In this document: in pieces, positions 26,747 to 35,502 of the stretch
Layout: each line of letters opens with the position of its first letter
Position numbering within the stretch: position 1 is the stretch's first letter
Origin: Blattabacterium cuenoti
GTDB taxonomy: Bacteria > Bacteroidota > Bacteroidia > Flavobacteriales > Blattabacteriaceae
DNA: 64,000 bases
Assembly (NCBI RefSeq): GCF_014252455.1
Contig: NZ_CP060245.1
Span: 1 to 64,000 of the forward strand
Reading direction: 5' to 3'
The notes under the pieces: model-generated
Database searches by the model: none
What the model saw: only the letters and a program-made list of their open reading frames with translations
Told to the model about the DNA's origin: nothing
Made by a program: the position numbers and the translations under genes

Positions 26747-27381
26747 ATCATCGTTTTAAAGGTCCAGAAATAGGTTTATTTTTAAATGGAGACCCCCCTA
26801 ATCTATATTCAGTTTATTCTAAAAAAAAATATTTTTTAAATAAAAAAATATTTGCTGTAGATGGAGCTTTTTATTATTTACAAAAAATGGGATTAAAAGT
26901 AGATTATATCAGTGGAGATTTTGATTCTTTTTTTAAAAAAAATATTCCTTTAGGTTATTATTTATTTGAAACTTTAGATCAAAAATATACAGATTTTGAT
27001 AAAGCTTTAAAAATAATATATAATAAAGGTTTTTTTAATGTAAATGTTTGGGGTGGTAGTGGAAAAGAACAAGATCATTTTTTAGGTAATTTATCTACAG
27101 CATTAAAATATAAAAAAAAATTATCTATTATTTTTCATGATCATTATCATTATTATTTTTTTTCTGATAAAAAAAACATTTTTTATCAGAAAAAAAATAA
27201 AATAATTTCTCTTTTTCCATTTACAAAAGTAGAAGGACTTTATACTCATGGATTAAAGTATCCAATACATAATGGTATATTACAAATAGGAAAATGCATA
27301 GGTATTAGAAATAAAATAATGAAAAATAAAATAAAAATTAATTATAAAAAAGGAGAATTATTAATATTTATAGAAAAATAA
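26743..27381 (+). CDS. thiN: thiamine diphosphokinase
   Basis: Pyrophosphorylates thiamine to thiamine diphosphate, the cofactor of the 2-oxoglutarate dehydrogenase (sucA) in this window. The 212 residues carry FAVDGAFYYLQKMGLKVDYISGDFDS, DQKYTDFDKAL and the substrate motif WGGSGKEQDHFLGNL. The last is close to GGxGGRxDHxLGN, with K-E-Q replacing the usual GGR. It starts at ATG 26743, overlapping the lptB stop. A perfect 19-bp inverted repeat lies inside the coding region. Confidence 0.9.
   Translation: MNHRFKGPEIGLFLNGDPPNLYSVYSKKKYFLNKKIFAVDGAFYYLQKMGLKVDYISGDFDSFFKKNIPLGYYLFETLDQKYTDFDKALKIIYNKGFFNVNVWGGSGKEQDHFLGNLSTALKYKKKLSIIFHDHYHYYFFSDKKNIFYQKKNKIISLFPFTKVEGLYTHGLKYPIHNGILQIGKCIGIRNKIMKNKIKINYKKGELLIFIEK
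27156..27197 (+). repeat. 19-bp perfect hairpin inside thiN
   Basis: The left arm 27156-27174 (T8, CTGAT, A6) pairs perfectly with the right arm 27179-27197 (T6, ATCAG, A8) across the 4-nt loop AACA. It codes for a Phe/Ser/Asp/Lys stretch of ThiN. A U-rich 3' side is missing, so it is not a classical terminator. Confidence 0.85.
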
Positions 27382-27386
27382 AAAAT

Positions 27387-27920
27387 TTATTTAATCCATT
27401 GATTTATTTTATAAATCATTTTATCTGTATATTGATTTAAATTATCATTTTTTTTTATAGAAGAAATAGAGATATGTACATATCCATGATAAATCATATG
27501 GAACAGATAAGCTGTTTGTTGTATTGGTCGTAAAAATTCATCTATAGTAAAATTATTCTTTTTTCCAGCATGAAAAGATTTTTTATCAGATCCAGTTGTA
27601 ATAGAGACCAATAAATGTTTCCCATATAAAATTTTATTATTATCATAATATAATTTAGTTAAAACTTGATCTTTCCACTCTTTTAATAAAGAAGGATAAC
27701 TATACCAATATAATGGAAATTGAAAAACAATACAATTTATCTTGAAAAGAATATTAATTTCTTCCTCTATTTTTATTTTAAAATTAGGATAAATATTATA
27801 TAATTTTCTTATAATAATATTATTATTATATTTATTTTTAATATTTTTTACAATTTTTTTATTTAAAATTGATTTTTCTATATTAGGATGAGCTACTAAA
27901 AATAAAATATTTTTTGTCAT
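27387..27920 (-). CDS. flavodoxin-fold NAD(P)H oxidoreductase (quinone reductase/KefF-like)
   Basis: Flavoprotein of the NQO1/KefF/MdaB group, expected to reduce quinones with NAD(P)H. The 177 residues contain ILFLVAHPNIEKS at the N-terminus (phosphate-binding loop), the family's FQFPLYWYSYPSLLKEWKDQV, and LLVSITTGSDKKSFHAG. It starts at ATG 27920, 17 bp downstream of mdh, so the two may share a transcript. The exact substrate cannot be told from sequence. Confidence 0.85.
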   Translation of the reverse strand: MTKNILFLVAHPNIEKSILNKKIVKNIKNKYNNNIIIRKLYNIYPNFKIKIEEEINILFKINCIVFQFPLYWYSYPSLLKEWKDQVLTKLYYDNNKILYGKHLLVSITTGSDKKSFHAGKKNNFTIDEFLRPIQQTAYLFHMIYHGYVHISISSIKKNDNLNQYTDKMIYKINQWIK

Positions 27921-27937
27921 ACTACATCATTGTTATA

Positions 27938-28870
27938 CTAAAAATTAAAATTATGTAATTTTTTTATCATATTTTTTACATAATTAGCTGATTCTTTTAA
28001 AAGATTCATCTCTTCTATATTTAATTTTAATTCTAATATTTTTTCTACTCCATTTTTTCCTAAAATAATTGGTACTCCTAAATATAAATTATACAAATTA
28101 TATTCTCCATTTAAAAAAACAGAACAAGATAAAATTTTTTTAGAATTATGCAATATAGATTCCACCATTTCTAATACTGAGGCACTAGGAGCCATCCATG
28201 CTGATATTCCCAATAAATTTACAATTTGTTCTCCTCCTTTTTTAGTTTTTTCAATAATTTTTTGATTTTTTTCTTTTGATAAAAATTCCATCAAAGGAAT
28301 TCCTGATATTGTAGTATATCTATATAAAGGAATCATCGTATCTCCATGTCCTCCTAATAATACAGTTTGTATATCTGTATGAGAACAATTTAATTCTTTA
28401 GATAAAAAAAAACGATATCTAGAAGTATCTAATATTCCTGCCATTCCAATTATACGAGATGAATCTATTTTTGCGGTTAAATAACTAACATAAGCCATTA
28501 TATCTAATGGATTTGAAACAATAATTATTTTAGCTTTTGGTGAAAAAAAAATAGATTTTTTAGTGACAAAATTTATAATTTTTGCGTTATGATTTAATAA
28601 ATCATCTCTACTCATTCCTGGTTTTCTAGGAATACCACAAGTAATAATAATAATTTCAGAATTTTTAGTTTTAGAATAATCATTATTAGATCCAATAACT
28701 TGAGTATTAGATCTAATAATCGGTAACATTTGAGATATATCTAAACTTTTTCCTTCAGATAATTTTTCTCTAATATCTAATAATACAATTTTTTTAACAA
28801 TATTTTTTTGGGCTAATAAACTAGCACATGAAGTCCCAACATTCCCTGCTCCAATAATAGTAACTTTCAT
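27938..28870 (-). CDS. mdh: malate dehydrogenase
   Basis: Interconverts malate and oxaloacetate with NAD. The 310 residues show the Rossmann motif GAGNVGTSCASLLAQ (about 7-21), ITCGIPRKPGMSRDDLL with the substrate Arg, IIVSNPLDIMAYV, and the catalytic His in LGGHGDTMIPL (near 173). The type is the lactate-dehydrogenase-like bacterial MDH. Together with sucA, sucB and sucC it shows a retained part of the TCA cycle. It is divergent from gcvP over 122 bp. Confidence 0.96.
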   Translation of the reverse strand: MKVTIIGAGNVGTSCASLLAQKNIVKKIVLLDIREKLSEGKSLDISQMLPIIRSNTQVIGSNNDYSKTKNSEIIIITCGIPRKPGMSRDDLLNHNAKIINFVTKKSIFFSPKAKIIIVSNPLDIMAYVSYLTAKIDSSRIIGMAGILDTSRYRFFLSKELNCSHTDIQTVLLGGHGDTMIPLYRYTTISGIPLMEFLSKEKNQKIIEKTKKGGEQIVNLLGISAWMAPSASVLEMVESILHNSKKILSCSVFLNGEYNLYNLYLGVPIILGKNGVEKILELKLNIEEMNLLKESANYVKNMIKKLHNFNF

Positions 28871-28946
28871 TTTTTTGGATATTATTTCAATAAATGTATG
28901 AATTTTTTTTACGAGATTCTTTAAATTACTTAAAATAATATTTATC

Positions 28947-28954
28947 TACCTTTG
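28947..28954 (+). promoter_or_regulatory. candidate -7 element upstream of gcvP
   Basis: TACCTTTG matches the Bacteroidota -7 consensus TAnnTTTG exactly and lies 38 bp before the gcvP ATG. No good TTTG is seen at the -33 position. No glycine riboswitch motif was recognised in this gap. Confidence 0.45.
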
Positions 28955-28992
28955 TAAAAAAAAAAGTAATAAAAACATAATTTTTATTTTTT

Positions 28993-31890
28993 ATGATGAA
29001 TAATAATTTTATTCTAAAAAAATTTTATTATAGACATATAGGTCCTTCTAATACAGACATTAAAAAAATGTTAAAAGTATTAAAATGTAAGTCTATAAAA
29101 AATTTAATTCATCAAACCATTCCAAAAGAAATTTTTTTGAAAAAAAAATTAAATATTCCTTATTCTATTTCTGAATATCAATATTTAAATCATATTTATA
29201 AAATTAGTAAAAAAAATAAAATTTATCGTTCTTATATAGGATTAGGATATAAAAATACAATTACTCCATCTGTTATTCAAAGAAATATTTTAGAAAATCC
29301 TAATTGGTATACCCCTTATACTCCTTATCAATCTGAAATATCTCAAGGACGTTTAGAAGCTTTAATGAATTTTCAAACTATGATTTCAGATCTTACTAAA
29401 ATGAAAATTAGTAATGCATCTATGTTAGATGAAGGAACTGCTACAGCTGATGCTATGTTTATGATTTATAAAGAAAAATTTCAAAATAAAAAAATAAAAA
29501 ATAATTCTTATTTTTTTGTTTCAAATAAAATTTTTCCACAAACTTTAGCAATTTTAAAAACTAGATGTAATGGTTTAGGGATTAATTTAATTCAAGATTT
29601 TCATGAAAACTTATGCGATAAAAAATATAAAAATAAAAAAATATTTGGTTTATTACTCCCATACCCTTCCTCTTTAGGAGAAATTTATGATTATCATGAA
29701 ATTATCCAATTTGCAAAAAAAAAAGATATATCTATAATAATATCTACTGATTTATTATCACTTACTTTATTAAAACCTCCTGGAGAATTTGGAGCAGATG
29801 TAGTAATTGGATCTACACAATCTTTTGGAATTCCTATGGGATATGGTGGCCCTCATGCTGCTTTTTTTTCTACTCATGAAAAATACAAACGTTTTATTCC
29901 AGGAAGAATTATTGGAGAAACTATCGATAAAAATCATCATAAAGCTTTTCGAATGGCTTTACAAACTAGAGAACAACATATAAAAAGAGAAAAAGCAACT
30001 TCCAATATTTGTACATCACAAGTATTACCCGCTATTATGGCTTCTATGTATGCTTTATATCATGGGCCAAAAGGGTTATCCCTTATTGCTCATAATATTC
30101 ATAAATATACTAAAAAATTAGAATATAAATTGATATCTATTATGGGTAATAATAGTATTACTCAAGTAAATATTTTTTATTTTGATACACTTTACATTAA
30201 AATAAATAAAAAAAATAATTTTTCTTTAAAAGATTTAAAAAAAGTAGCTGAATATAAAAAAACTAATTTTAGATATATTGACAATCATCATATGACTATT
30301 ACCTTAGATGAAACTACTAATGTAAAAGATATCAATCATATTGTTTCTATATTCAATAAATTCAAAAAAAAAAATCAATTTTTTAAATATAAAAAAAAGA
30401 ACACATCAAGAATTCCTAATTCTTTAAAAAGAAAATCTAATTTTTTAAAAAATTCCATATTCCATAAATATCATTCAGAAAATGAATTAATTCGTTATAT
30501 GAAAAGATTAGAAAAAAAAGATCTTTCATTAAATCATTCTATGATTCCATTAGGATCATGTACTATGAAATTAAATGCATCTACAGAATTACTTTCTTTA
30601 AGTCAATATGAATGGAGAAATATTCATCCTTTTGCCCCTATAAAACAAACTAAAGGATACCAATTAATTTTTAAAAAATTAAAAAAATATTTAAAAGAAA
30701 TTACTGGATTATATGGAGTTTCATTACAACCTAATTCTGGAGCTCAAGGAGAATATGCGGGACTGATGGTAATCAAAGCTTTTCATAATTCTTTACACGA
30801 AAAAAAAAGAAATATAGCTTTAATTCCTTCTTCTTCTCATGGAACTAATCCTGCCTCTGCTATGATGGCTGGAATGAAAGTAATTTTAATTAAAAATAAA
30901 AAAAATGGAACTATTGATAAAAATGATTTATTAGAAAAAGTAAAAGTAAATCAAGACTTTTTATCTGTACTTATGCTTACTTATCCTTCTACATATGGGA
31001 TATTTGAATCAAATATTAAAGATATTACAGATATTATTCATAAATATGGAGGACAAGTTTATATGGATGGAGCTAATATGAATGCACAAATTGGATTAAT
31101 TAAACCAGCATGTTTAGGTATCGATGTATGTCATTTAAATCTTCATAAAACTTTTTCTATCCCTCATGGAGGAGGAGGGCCAGGAATGGGCCCTATTTGT
31201 GTTGCTTCACATTTATATCCTTTTCTTCCAAATCATCCTTTTCATAAAAAAAAAGGAGAAAATTCTCAAACAACATTAACGATCTCTTCTGCCCCATATG
31301 GATCTCCTTTAATTTTAACTATTCCTTATGCTTATATTCGTCTTTTAGGTCCAGATGGATTAAAAAAATGTACAGAAATATCCATATTAAATGCAAATTA
31401 TATAAAGGAAAAAATTAAAAATTTTTATAAAATATTATATATAGGAAAAAACAATAAAGTAGCACATGAACTTATTATTGATTGTAGAATGTATAAATCT
31501 ATAGGAATAGACGTTCTAGATATAGCAAAAAGAATGATGGATTATGGATATCATGCTCCTACAATTTCTTTTCCTGTAGTAGGATGTATGATGATAGAAC
31601 CTACAGAAAGTGAATCTAAAGAAGAATTAGATCGTTTTATTGATACACTGATTAATATCAGAAAAGAAATAGATGAAATAAAAAAAGGGAAATATAATAC
31701 AACAAATAATGTTTTCAAAAATGCACCACATAGTTTAGAATTATTAACTAATAATGATTGGACTTATCCATATAATAGAGAAAAAGCGGCATATCCATTA
31801 AATTGGGTAAAAAAAAGAAAATTTTGGCCATCTGTTAATCGAATTAATGATAGTTATGGAGATAGAAATCTCATTTGTTCTTGTACTTAA
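28993..31890 (+). CDS. gcvP: glycine dehydrogenase (decarboxylating), P-protein
   Basis: PLP enzyme that decarboxylates glycine and passes aminomethyl to the H-protein of the glycine cleavage system. The 965 residues are the fused alpha2-type protein: an N-terminal half (RHIGPSNTDIKKML, then YTPYTPYQSEISQGRLEAL) and a C-terminal half with the PLP-lysine motif HLNLHKTFSIPHGGGGPG (near 715). The length is normal. ATG occurs at 28993 and 28996; either could serve. The stop overlaps the convergent tsaD stop by 4 bp. The T- and H-protein genes are not in the window. Confidence 0.97.
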   Translation: MMNNNFILKKFYYRHIGPSNTDIKKMLKVLKCKSIKNLIHQTIPKEIFLKKKLNIPYSISEYQYLNHIYKISKKNKIYRSYIGLGYKNTITPSVIQRNILENPNWYTPYTPYQSEISQGRLEALMNFQTMISDLTKMKISNASMLDEGTATADAMFMIYKEKFQNKKIKNNSYFFVSNKIFPQTLAILKTRCNGLGINLIQDFHENLCDKKYKNKKIFGLLLPYPSSLGEIYDYHEIIQFAKKKDISIIISTDLLSLTLLKPPGEFGADVVIGSTQSFGIPMGYGGPHAAFFSTHEKYKRFIPGRIIGETIDKNHHKAFRMALQTREQHIKREKATSNICTSQVLPAIMASMYALYHGPKGLSLIAHNIHKYTKKLEYKLISIMGNNSITQVNIFYFDTLYIKINKKNNFSLKDLKKVAEYKKTNFRYIDNHHMTITLDETTNVKDINHIVSIFNKFKKKNQFFKYKKKNTSRIPNSLKRKSNFLKNSIFHKYHSENELIRYMKRLEKKDLSLNHSMIPLGSCTMKLNASTELLSLSQYEWRNIHPFAPIKQTKGYQLIFKKLKKYLKEITGLYGVSLQPNSGAQGEYAGLMVIKAFHNSLHEKKRNIALIPSSSHGTNPASAMMAGMKVILIKNKKNGTIDKNDLLEKVKVNQDFLSVLMLTYPSTYGIFESNIKDITDIIHKYGGQVYMDGANMNAQIGLIKPACLGIDVCHLNLHKTFSIPHGGGGPGMGPICVASHLYPFLPNHPFHKKKGENSQTTLTISSAPYGSPLILTIPYAYIRLLGPDGLKKCTEISILNANYIKEKIKNFYKILYIGKNNKVAHELIIDCRMYKSIGIDVLDIAKRMMDYGYHAPTISFPVVGCMMIEPTESESKEELDRFIDTLINIRKEIDEIKKGKYNTTNNVFKNAPHSLELLTNNDWTYPYNREKAAYPLNWVKKRKFWPSVNRINDSYGDRNLICSCT

Positions 31891-32918
31891 AATTTTTTAA
31901 ATTTTGAATACGAAGTAACATCTATAGTAGAAAATAAATGCTGTTTATATTTTAATAAACCTGCTATTGCTATCATAGCTCCATTATCTGTTGTATATTT
32001 TTTTTTTAATAAAAAAATTTCCCATTTTTTATTCTTCTTTTTTTGAAGTAAAAAAAGTCGTCTAATTTCATTATTTGCAGAAACTCCTCCAGCTAAAACT
32101 ATTCTAAATATTTTAGTTTTTAAAGTAGCTTTTTTTATTTTTTCTAAAAGAATTTCTGCAATAATTTTTTGTACAGAAGCACATAAATCTGATAAATTTT
32201 TTTTTATAAAAAAAGAATCTTTTTTTGTTTCATTTTTTATAAACTGAATTACTTGACTTTTAAATCCACTAAAACTAAAATTTAATCCATTTACTAATGG
32301 TTTGGAAAAAATAAATTTTTGTGAATTTCCATTTTTAGAAAAAAAATCTAATATAGGACCTCCTGGATAAGAAAAACCAAATATTCTCGCTATTTTATCT
32401 AAAGTTTCTCCTACAGGATTATCTAAAGTAGATCCTAATATTTTCATTTTAAAAAAATCATCTACTAAAATAATTTGAGTATGACCTCCACTAATCATTA
32501 AACATAAAAAAGGAAATTTTGGAATTTTATTATTAATATTAGCATCATTTATAAAATGTGTAAGTATATGTGCTCGAATATGATTAACAGATATAAGAGG
32601 AATTTTTAATCCTATTGAAAATGATTTTGCAAAAGATGCTCCTATTAATAATGATCCTATTAACCCTGGTCCTAAAGTAAAAGATACAGCATCAATTTGA
32701 TATTTATTAATTTTAGATACTACAATAGCTTTATTTACAGCAAAATAAATATTTTTATCATGATATCTAGCAGCTAATTCTGGAACTACTCCTCCATATT
32801 TTTTATGAATTTTTTGATGTAAAATTATATTAGATAATACTTTTGTATTTCTAATGATAGAAACAGCTGTATCATCACAAGATGTTTCTATCCCTAGAAT
32901 AATAAGTTTTTTTTTCAA
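31887..32918 (-). CDS. tsaD: tRNA N6-adenosine threonylcarbamoyltransferase TsaD
   Basis: Transfers threonylcarbamoyl to A37 of ANN-decoding tRNAs with TsaB and TsaE. The 343 residues show GIETSCDDTAVSI at the N-terminus, the metal-binding HxxxH in NHIRAH (near 113), LMISGGHTQI, GETLDKIARIFG, and LAGGVSANNEIR. The length and motifs are normal. It starts at ATG 32918, divergent from the Lrp-like gene. Confidence 0.96.
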   Translation of the reverse strand: MKKKLIILGIETSCDDTAVSIIRNTKVLSNIILHQKIHKKYGGVVPELAARYHDKNIYFAVNKAIVVSKINKYQIDAVSFTLGPGLIGSLLIGASFAKSFSIGLKIPLISVNHIRAHILTHFINDANINNKIPKFPFLCLMISGGHTQIILVDDFFKMKILGSTLDNPVGETLDKIARIFGFSYPGGPILDFFSKNGNSQKFIFSKPLVNGLNFSFSGFKSQVIQFIKNETKKDSFFIKKNLSDLCASVQKIIAEILLEKIKKATLKTKIFRIVLAGGVSANNEIRRLFLLQKKKNKKWEIFLLKKKYTTDNGAMIAIAGLLKYKQHLFSTIDVTSYSKFKKF

Positions 32919-33024
32919 AAAAATTAATTTTATTTAATAATATTAAAAAATATTATAAATTTTTTATATAAAAAAATTTAAAATATAGATTGAAAGAGAA
33001 GTAAATATATCTTAAAAGGAAAGT

Positions 33025-33053
33025 TTTGTATCTTAATATTTTTAATACCTTTA
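33025..33053 (+). promoter_or_regulatory. candidate promoter of the Lrp/AsnC gene
   Basis: TTTG (33025-33028) and TACCTTTA (33046-33053) are separated by 17 bp and resemble the TTTG / TAnnTTTG Bacteroidota promoter, with one mismatch and a slightly short spacer. The ATG follows 31 bp downstream. Confidence 0.4.
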
Positions 33054-33084
33054 TTATATACAAAAAAAATAAAAATATATAACA

Positions 33085-33591
33085 ATGATTTTAAGATATC
33101 ATACAGATGAAATAGACAATACTATTGTAAAAAAACTGAATTTAAATGCTAGAATTCCATATACTGAAATTAGTAAACAAATCAGTAAAGAAATTAAACC
33201 ATTATCGGTTGGGACTGTTCATGTAAGAGTTAAAAAATTAGAAGAATATGGAATTATAAAAGGAAGTACCTTAATTATTGGTTATGAATCATTAGGTTTT
33301 CATTTAATTGCTTTTGTAGGAATATTATCTGATTCACGTGAATCTCAATTAGTAAAAGAAGAATTAAAAAAAATTCCAAATATTGTACAATTATATATTA
33401 CTTCCGGGAAGTATAATCTTTTTTGTAGAATTATTGCTAAAGATCCTTCAGATGCTAGAAATGTCATATCTAGAATAGGAAAAATAAAAGGAGTGTTAAG
33501 AACAGAATCTACTATTTGTTTAGAAGAAAGTATTAATGATGAAAATAGATTACTTTCTAATATTTTAAAAAAACACACATCTACTTCTTAA
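33085..33591 (+). CDS. Lrp/AsnC family transcriptional regulator
   Basis: DNA-binding regulator of the leucine-responsive/AsnC family. The 168 residues have an N-terminal winged helix-turn-helix (about 8-62, DEIDNTIVKKLNLNARIPYTEI) and a C-terminal RAM ligand-sensing domain (about 70-150) with VQLYITSGKYNLFCRIIAKD. Both domains are complete. It is the only dedicated DNA-binding regulator recognised in this window. Its targets and effector, possibly an amino acid, cannot be read from the sequence. Confidence 0.92.
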   Translation: MILRYHTDEIDNTIVKKLNLNARIPYTEISKQISKEIKPLSVGTVHVRVKKLEEYGIIKGSTLIIGYESLGFHLIAFVGILSDSRESQLVKEELKKIPNIVQLYITSGKYNLFCRIIAKDPSDARNVISRIGKIKGVLRTESTICLEESINDENRLLSNILKKHTSTS

Positions 33592-33734
33592 AGTAGAAAA
33601 AATATTATTATGAGATAATTATCTCTTTAAATTCAACTATTTTTAAATCATTTTATCCTTTCAAAAAAATTGTCTAGTTTCAATTTTTTATTGGAATGGT
33701 CAAATTTTATACATATAAAAATATGTATATATAA

Positions 33735-35197
33735 GATTTTAGTTTTAATTATTACTATCTTATTCTTAACTATTTTTTTCCTAAAAAATATATTTTTAAA
33801 TATAAATTTTATAAGGAAAAAATTTGGTTTTATATAGATCTATTTTTTCCATTTGATTTTATTTTTTTAAAAAAAAATTAATCTATTTTATTAGATAAAA
33901 TAAAATTTAAAAAAAATATGAAAATAAAATATGGAATAAAAAAAAATTATGGTTTAATTTTATGATATTTAATAATATTAAGTATTATCTTTTTTTTCTT
34001 GAATAAGATATTTAAAAATCATAAAAAAATTAATTTTTTAATAATTAATATATTATTAATTTCATTAATTACGATAATTATTTTAAATTATCATTATAAA
34101 ATATTATATTTAATTCCTTATTGTGTCCTTCCTATAAGTTAAGTATTCGTGCTTTTTTTAATTTTCATTTAAGTTTTATTATATATATTATTATTATTTT
34201 ATTGCTATCATGTATTATTCCTAATAATTTTGAATTTATTATTATTCAAATTGTTACAGGTTTTTTAGTTTTATTAATTAATAAAAATATTTATAAAATG
34301 TCTAGTTTATTATTTATTTCTTTAATTAAAATTCCTGTAATTTATACAATTACTTTTTGCTCTATTACTTTAATATTTAAAGGATCATTAGAAAATATTT
34401 CTTTATATAATTTTTATTTATTTTTTTTAAATGGGATATTAACTTTATTTATTCACCCATTAATTTTTATTTTTGAAAAATTATTTAATATTACTTCAGA
34501 TATTTCTTTATTAGAACTATCTGATCCAAATACTCCTATATTAAGATTATTATCAAAAAAAGCTCCAGGAACTTTACAACATGTTTTAACTGTATCTAAT
34601 ATGGCGGAGGAAGCAGCAATTTCTATTGGAGCAAATTCTTTATTAGTTAGAATAGGGGCTATTTATCATGATATAGGAAAAATTAAAAATTCTATTTTTT
34701 TTATAGAAAATCAACATAATTTATTTAATCCTCATGAAAATATTAGTCCTAAAGAAAGTGCTAAAATTATTTTAGAACATGTTTCTATTGGTGTTCAATT
34801 AGCAAAAAAATATGATCTTCCTAATACTATTATGGATTTTATACGTACGCATCATGGAAATAGTCTTATTTATTATTTTTACAAAAAACAAAAAAAACAA
34901 TGTCCTAATATGAGAATAGATAAAAAATTTTTTAAATATTCTGGACCAAAACCTTTTTCTAAAGAAACTGCCATTGTAATGATATGTGATTCTGTAGAAG
35001 CAGCATCAAAAAGTATAAAAAATCCATCTCATACAAATTTAAAAAAATTAGTAGAAAAAATTATTAATAATAAAAAAAATGAAAATCAATTTTCTAATGC
35101 AAATATTACTTTAAAAGAAATAGAAAAAATTAAAAAAGTTCTTCAAAAAAAATTAATTACTCTTTATCATACTCCTAGTATTCAATGTCCTAAATAA
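33735..35197 (+). pseudogene. eroded 7TM HD-domain phosphohydrolase (PgpH-like), C-terminal half still open
   Basis: PgpH-type proteins are membrane HD phosphodiesterases of about 680 residues; c-di-AMP is the known substrate in Firmicutes. The 5' part is broken. Segment 33735-33898 encodes YFFPKKYIFKYKFYKEKIW and LFFPFDF, matching the family N-terminus. Most of the extracytoplasmic domain is deleted, and membrane segments lie in shifting frames to about 34130. From 34121 (TTG) a frame of 358 residues keeps membrane helices and the HD domain (LQHVLTVSNMAEEA, YHDIGK near 183, IRTHHG). The catalytic part may survive as a short protein, but no ATG starts it. Confidence 0.82.
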
Positions 35198-35229
35198 TTT
35201 GTTTATTTAATATATCTATTTTAGATTTG
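35198..35229 (+). promoter_or_regulatory. promoter of the tRNA-Ser/Pro/Arg cluster
   Basis: TTTG (35198-35201), a 20-bp spacer, and TAGATTTG (35222-35229) form a full match to the Bacteroidota promoter consensus. tRNA-Ser begins 13 bp after the -7 element. The -33 element lies just after the preceding stop codon. Confidence 0.8.
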
Positions 35230-35241
35230 TAATCAATTTTT

Positions 35242-35327
35242 GGAGAATTGCCGGAGTGGTTAACGGAACAGTTTGCTAAACTGTCGGTATAAAATATACT
35301 GCGTGGGTTCGAATCCCACATTCTCCG
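35242..35327 (+). tRNA. tRNA-Ser (anticodon GCT)
   Basis: An 86-nt class II tRNA. Acceptor GGAGAAT pairs with ATTCTCC, the discriminator base is G, and the anticodon stem-loop CAGTTTGCTAAACTG carries GCT. A long variable arm and the T-loop GGTTCGAATCC are present. CCA is not encoded. Confidence 0.96.
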
Positions 35328-35345
35328 TTAGTTATAAAAAAAATA

Positions 35346-35420
35346 CGGGGTATAGCGTAGTTTGGTTATCGCGCCTGGTTTGGGACCAGGAGATCGTAGG
35401 TTCAAATCCTGCTACCCCGA
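35346..35420 (+). tRNA. tRNA-Pro (anticodon TGG)
   Basis: A 75-nt tRNA. Acceptor CGGGGTA pairs with TACCCCG, the anticodon arm CCTGGTTTGGGACCAGG carries TGG, and the T-loop is GTTCAAATC. It lies 18 bp after tRNA-Ser. Confidence 0.96.
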
Positions 35421-35428
35421 TTATTTTA

Positions 35429-35502
35429 GATCACGTAGCTCAAATGGATAGAGCAACTGCCTTCTAAGCAGTAGGTTACAGGTTCGAATCCTGTCGTGAT
35501 TA
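35429..35502 (+). tRNA. tRNA-Arg (anticodon TCT)
   Basis: A 74-nt tRNA. Acceptor GATCACG pairs with CGTGATT (one G-U pair), the anticodon arm CTGCCTTCTAAGCAG carries TCT, and the T-arm is ACAGGTTCGAATCCTGT. Its 3' end overlaps the stop codon of the convergent clpP by about 3 bp. Confidence 0.95.

Noticed and set aside
28871-28992. Glycine riboswitch before gcvP
   Set aside because: The 122-bp gap lacks the conserved glycine aptamer core; only a promoter-like element is visible.
35273-35467. Plus-strand frame across the tRNA cluster
   Set aside because: It runs through tRNA-Ser, tRNA-Pro and tRNA-Arg, which fold perfectly, so it is not a protein gene.
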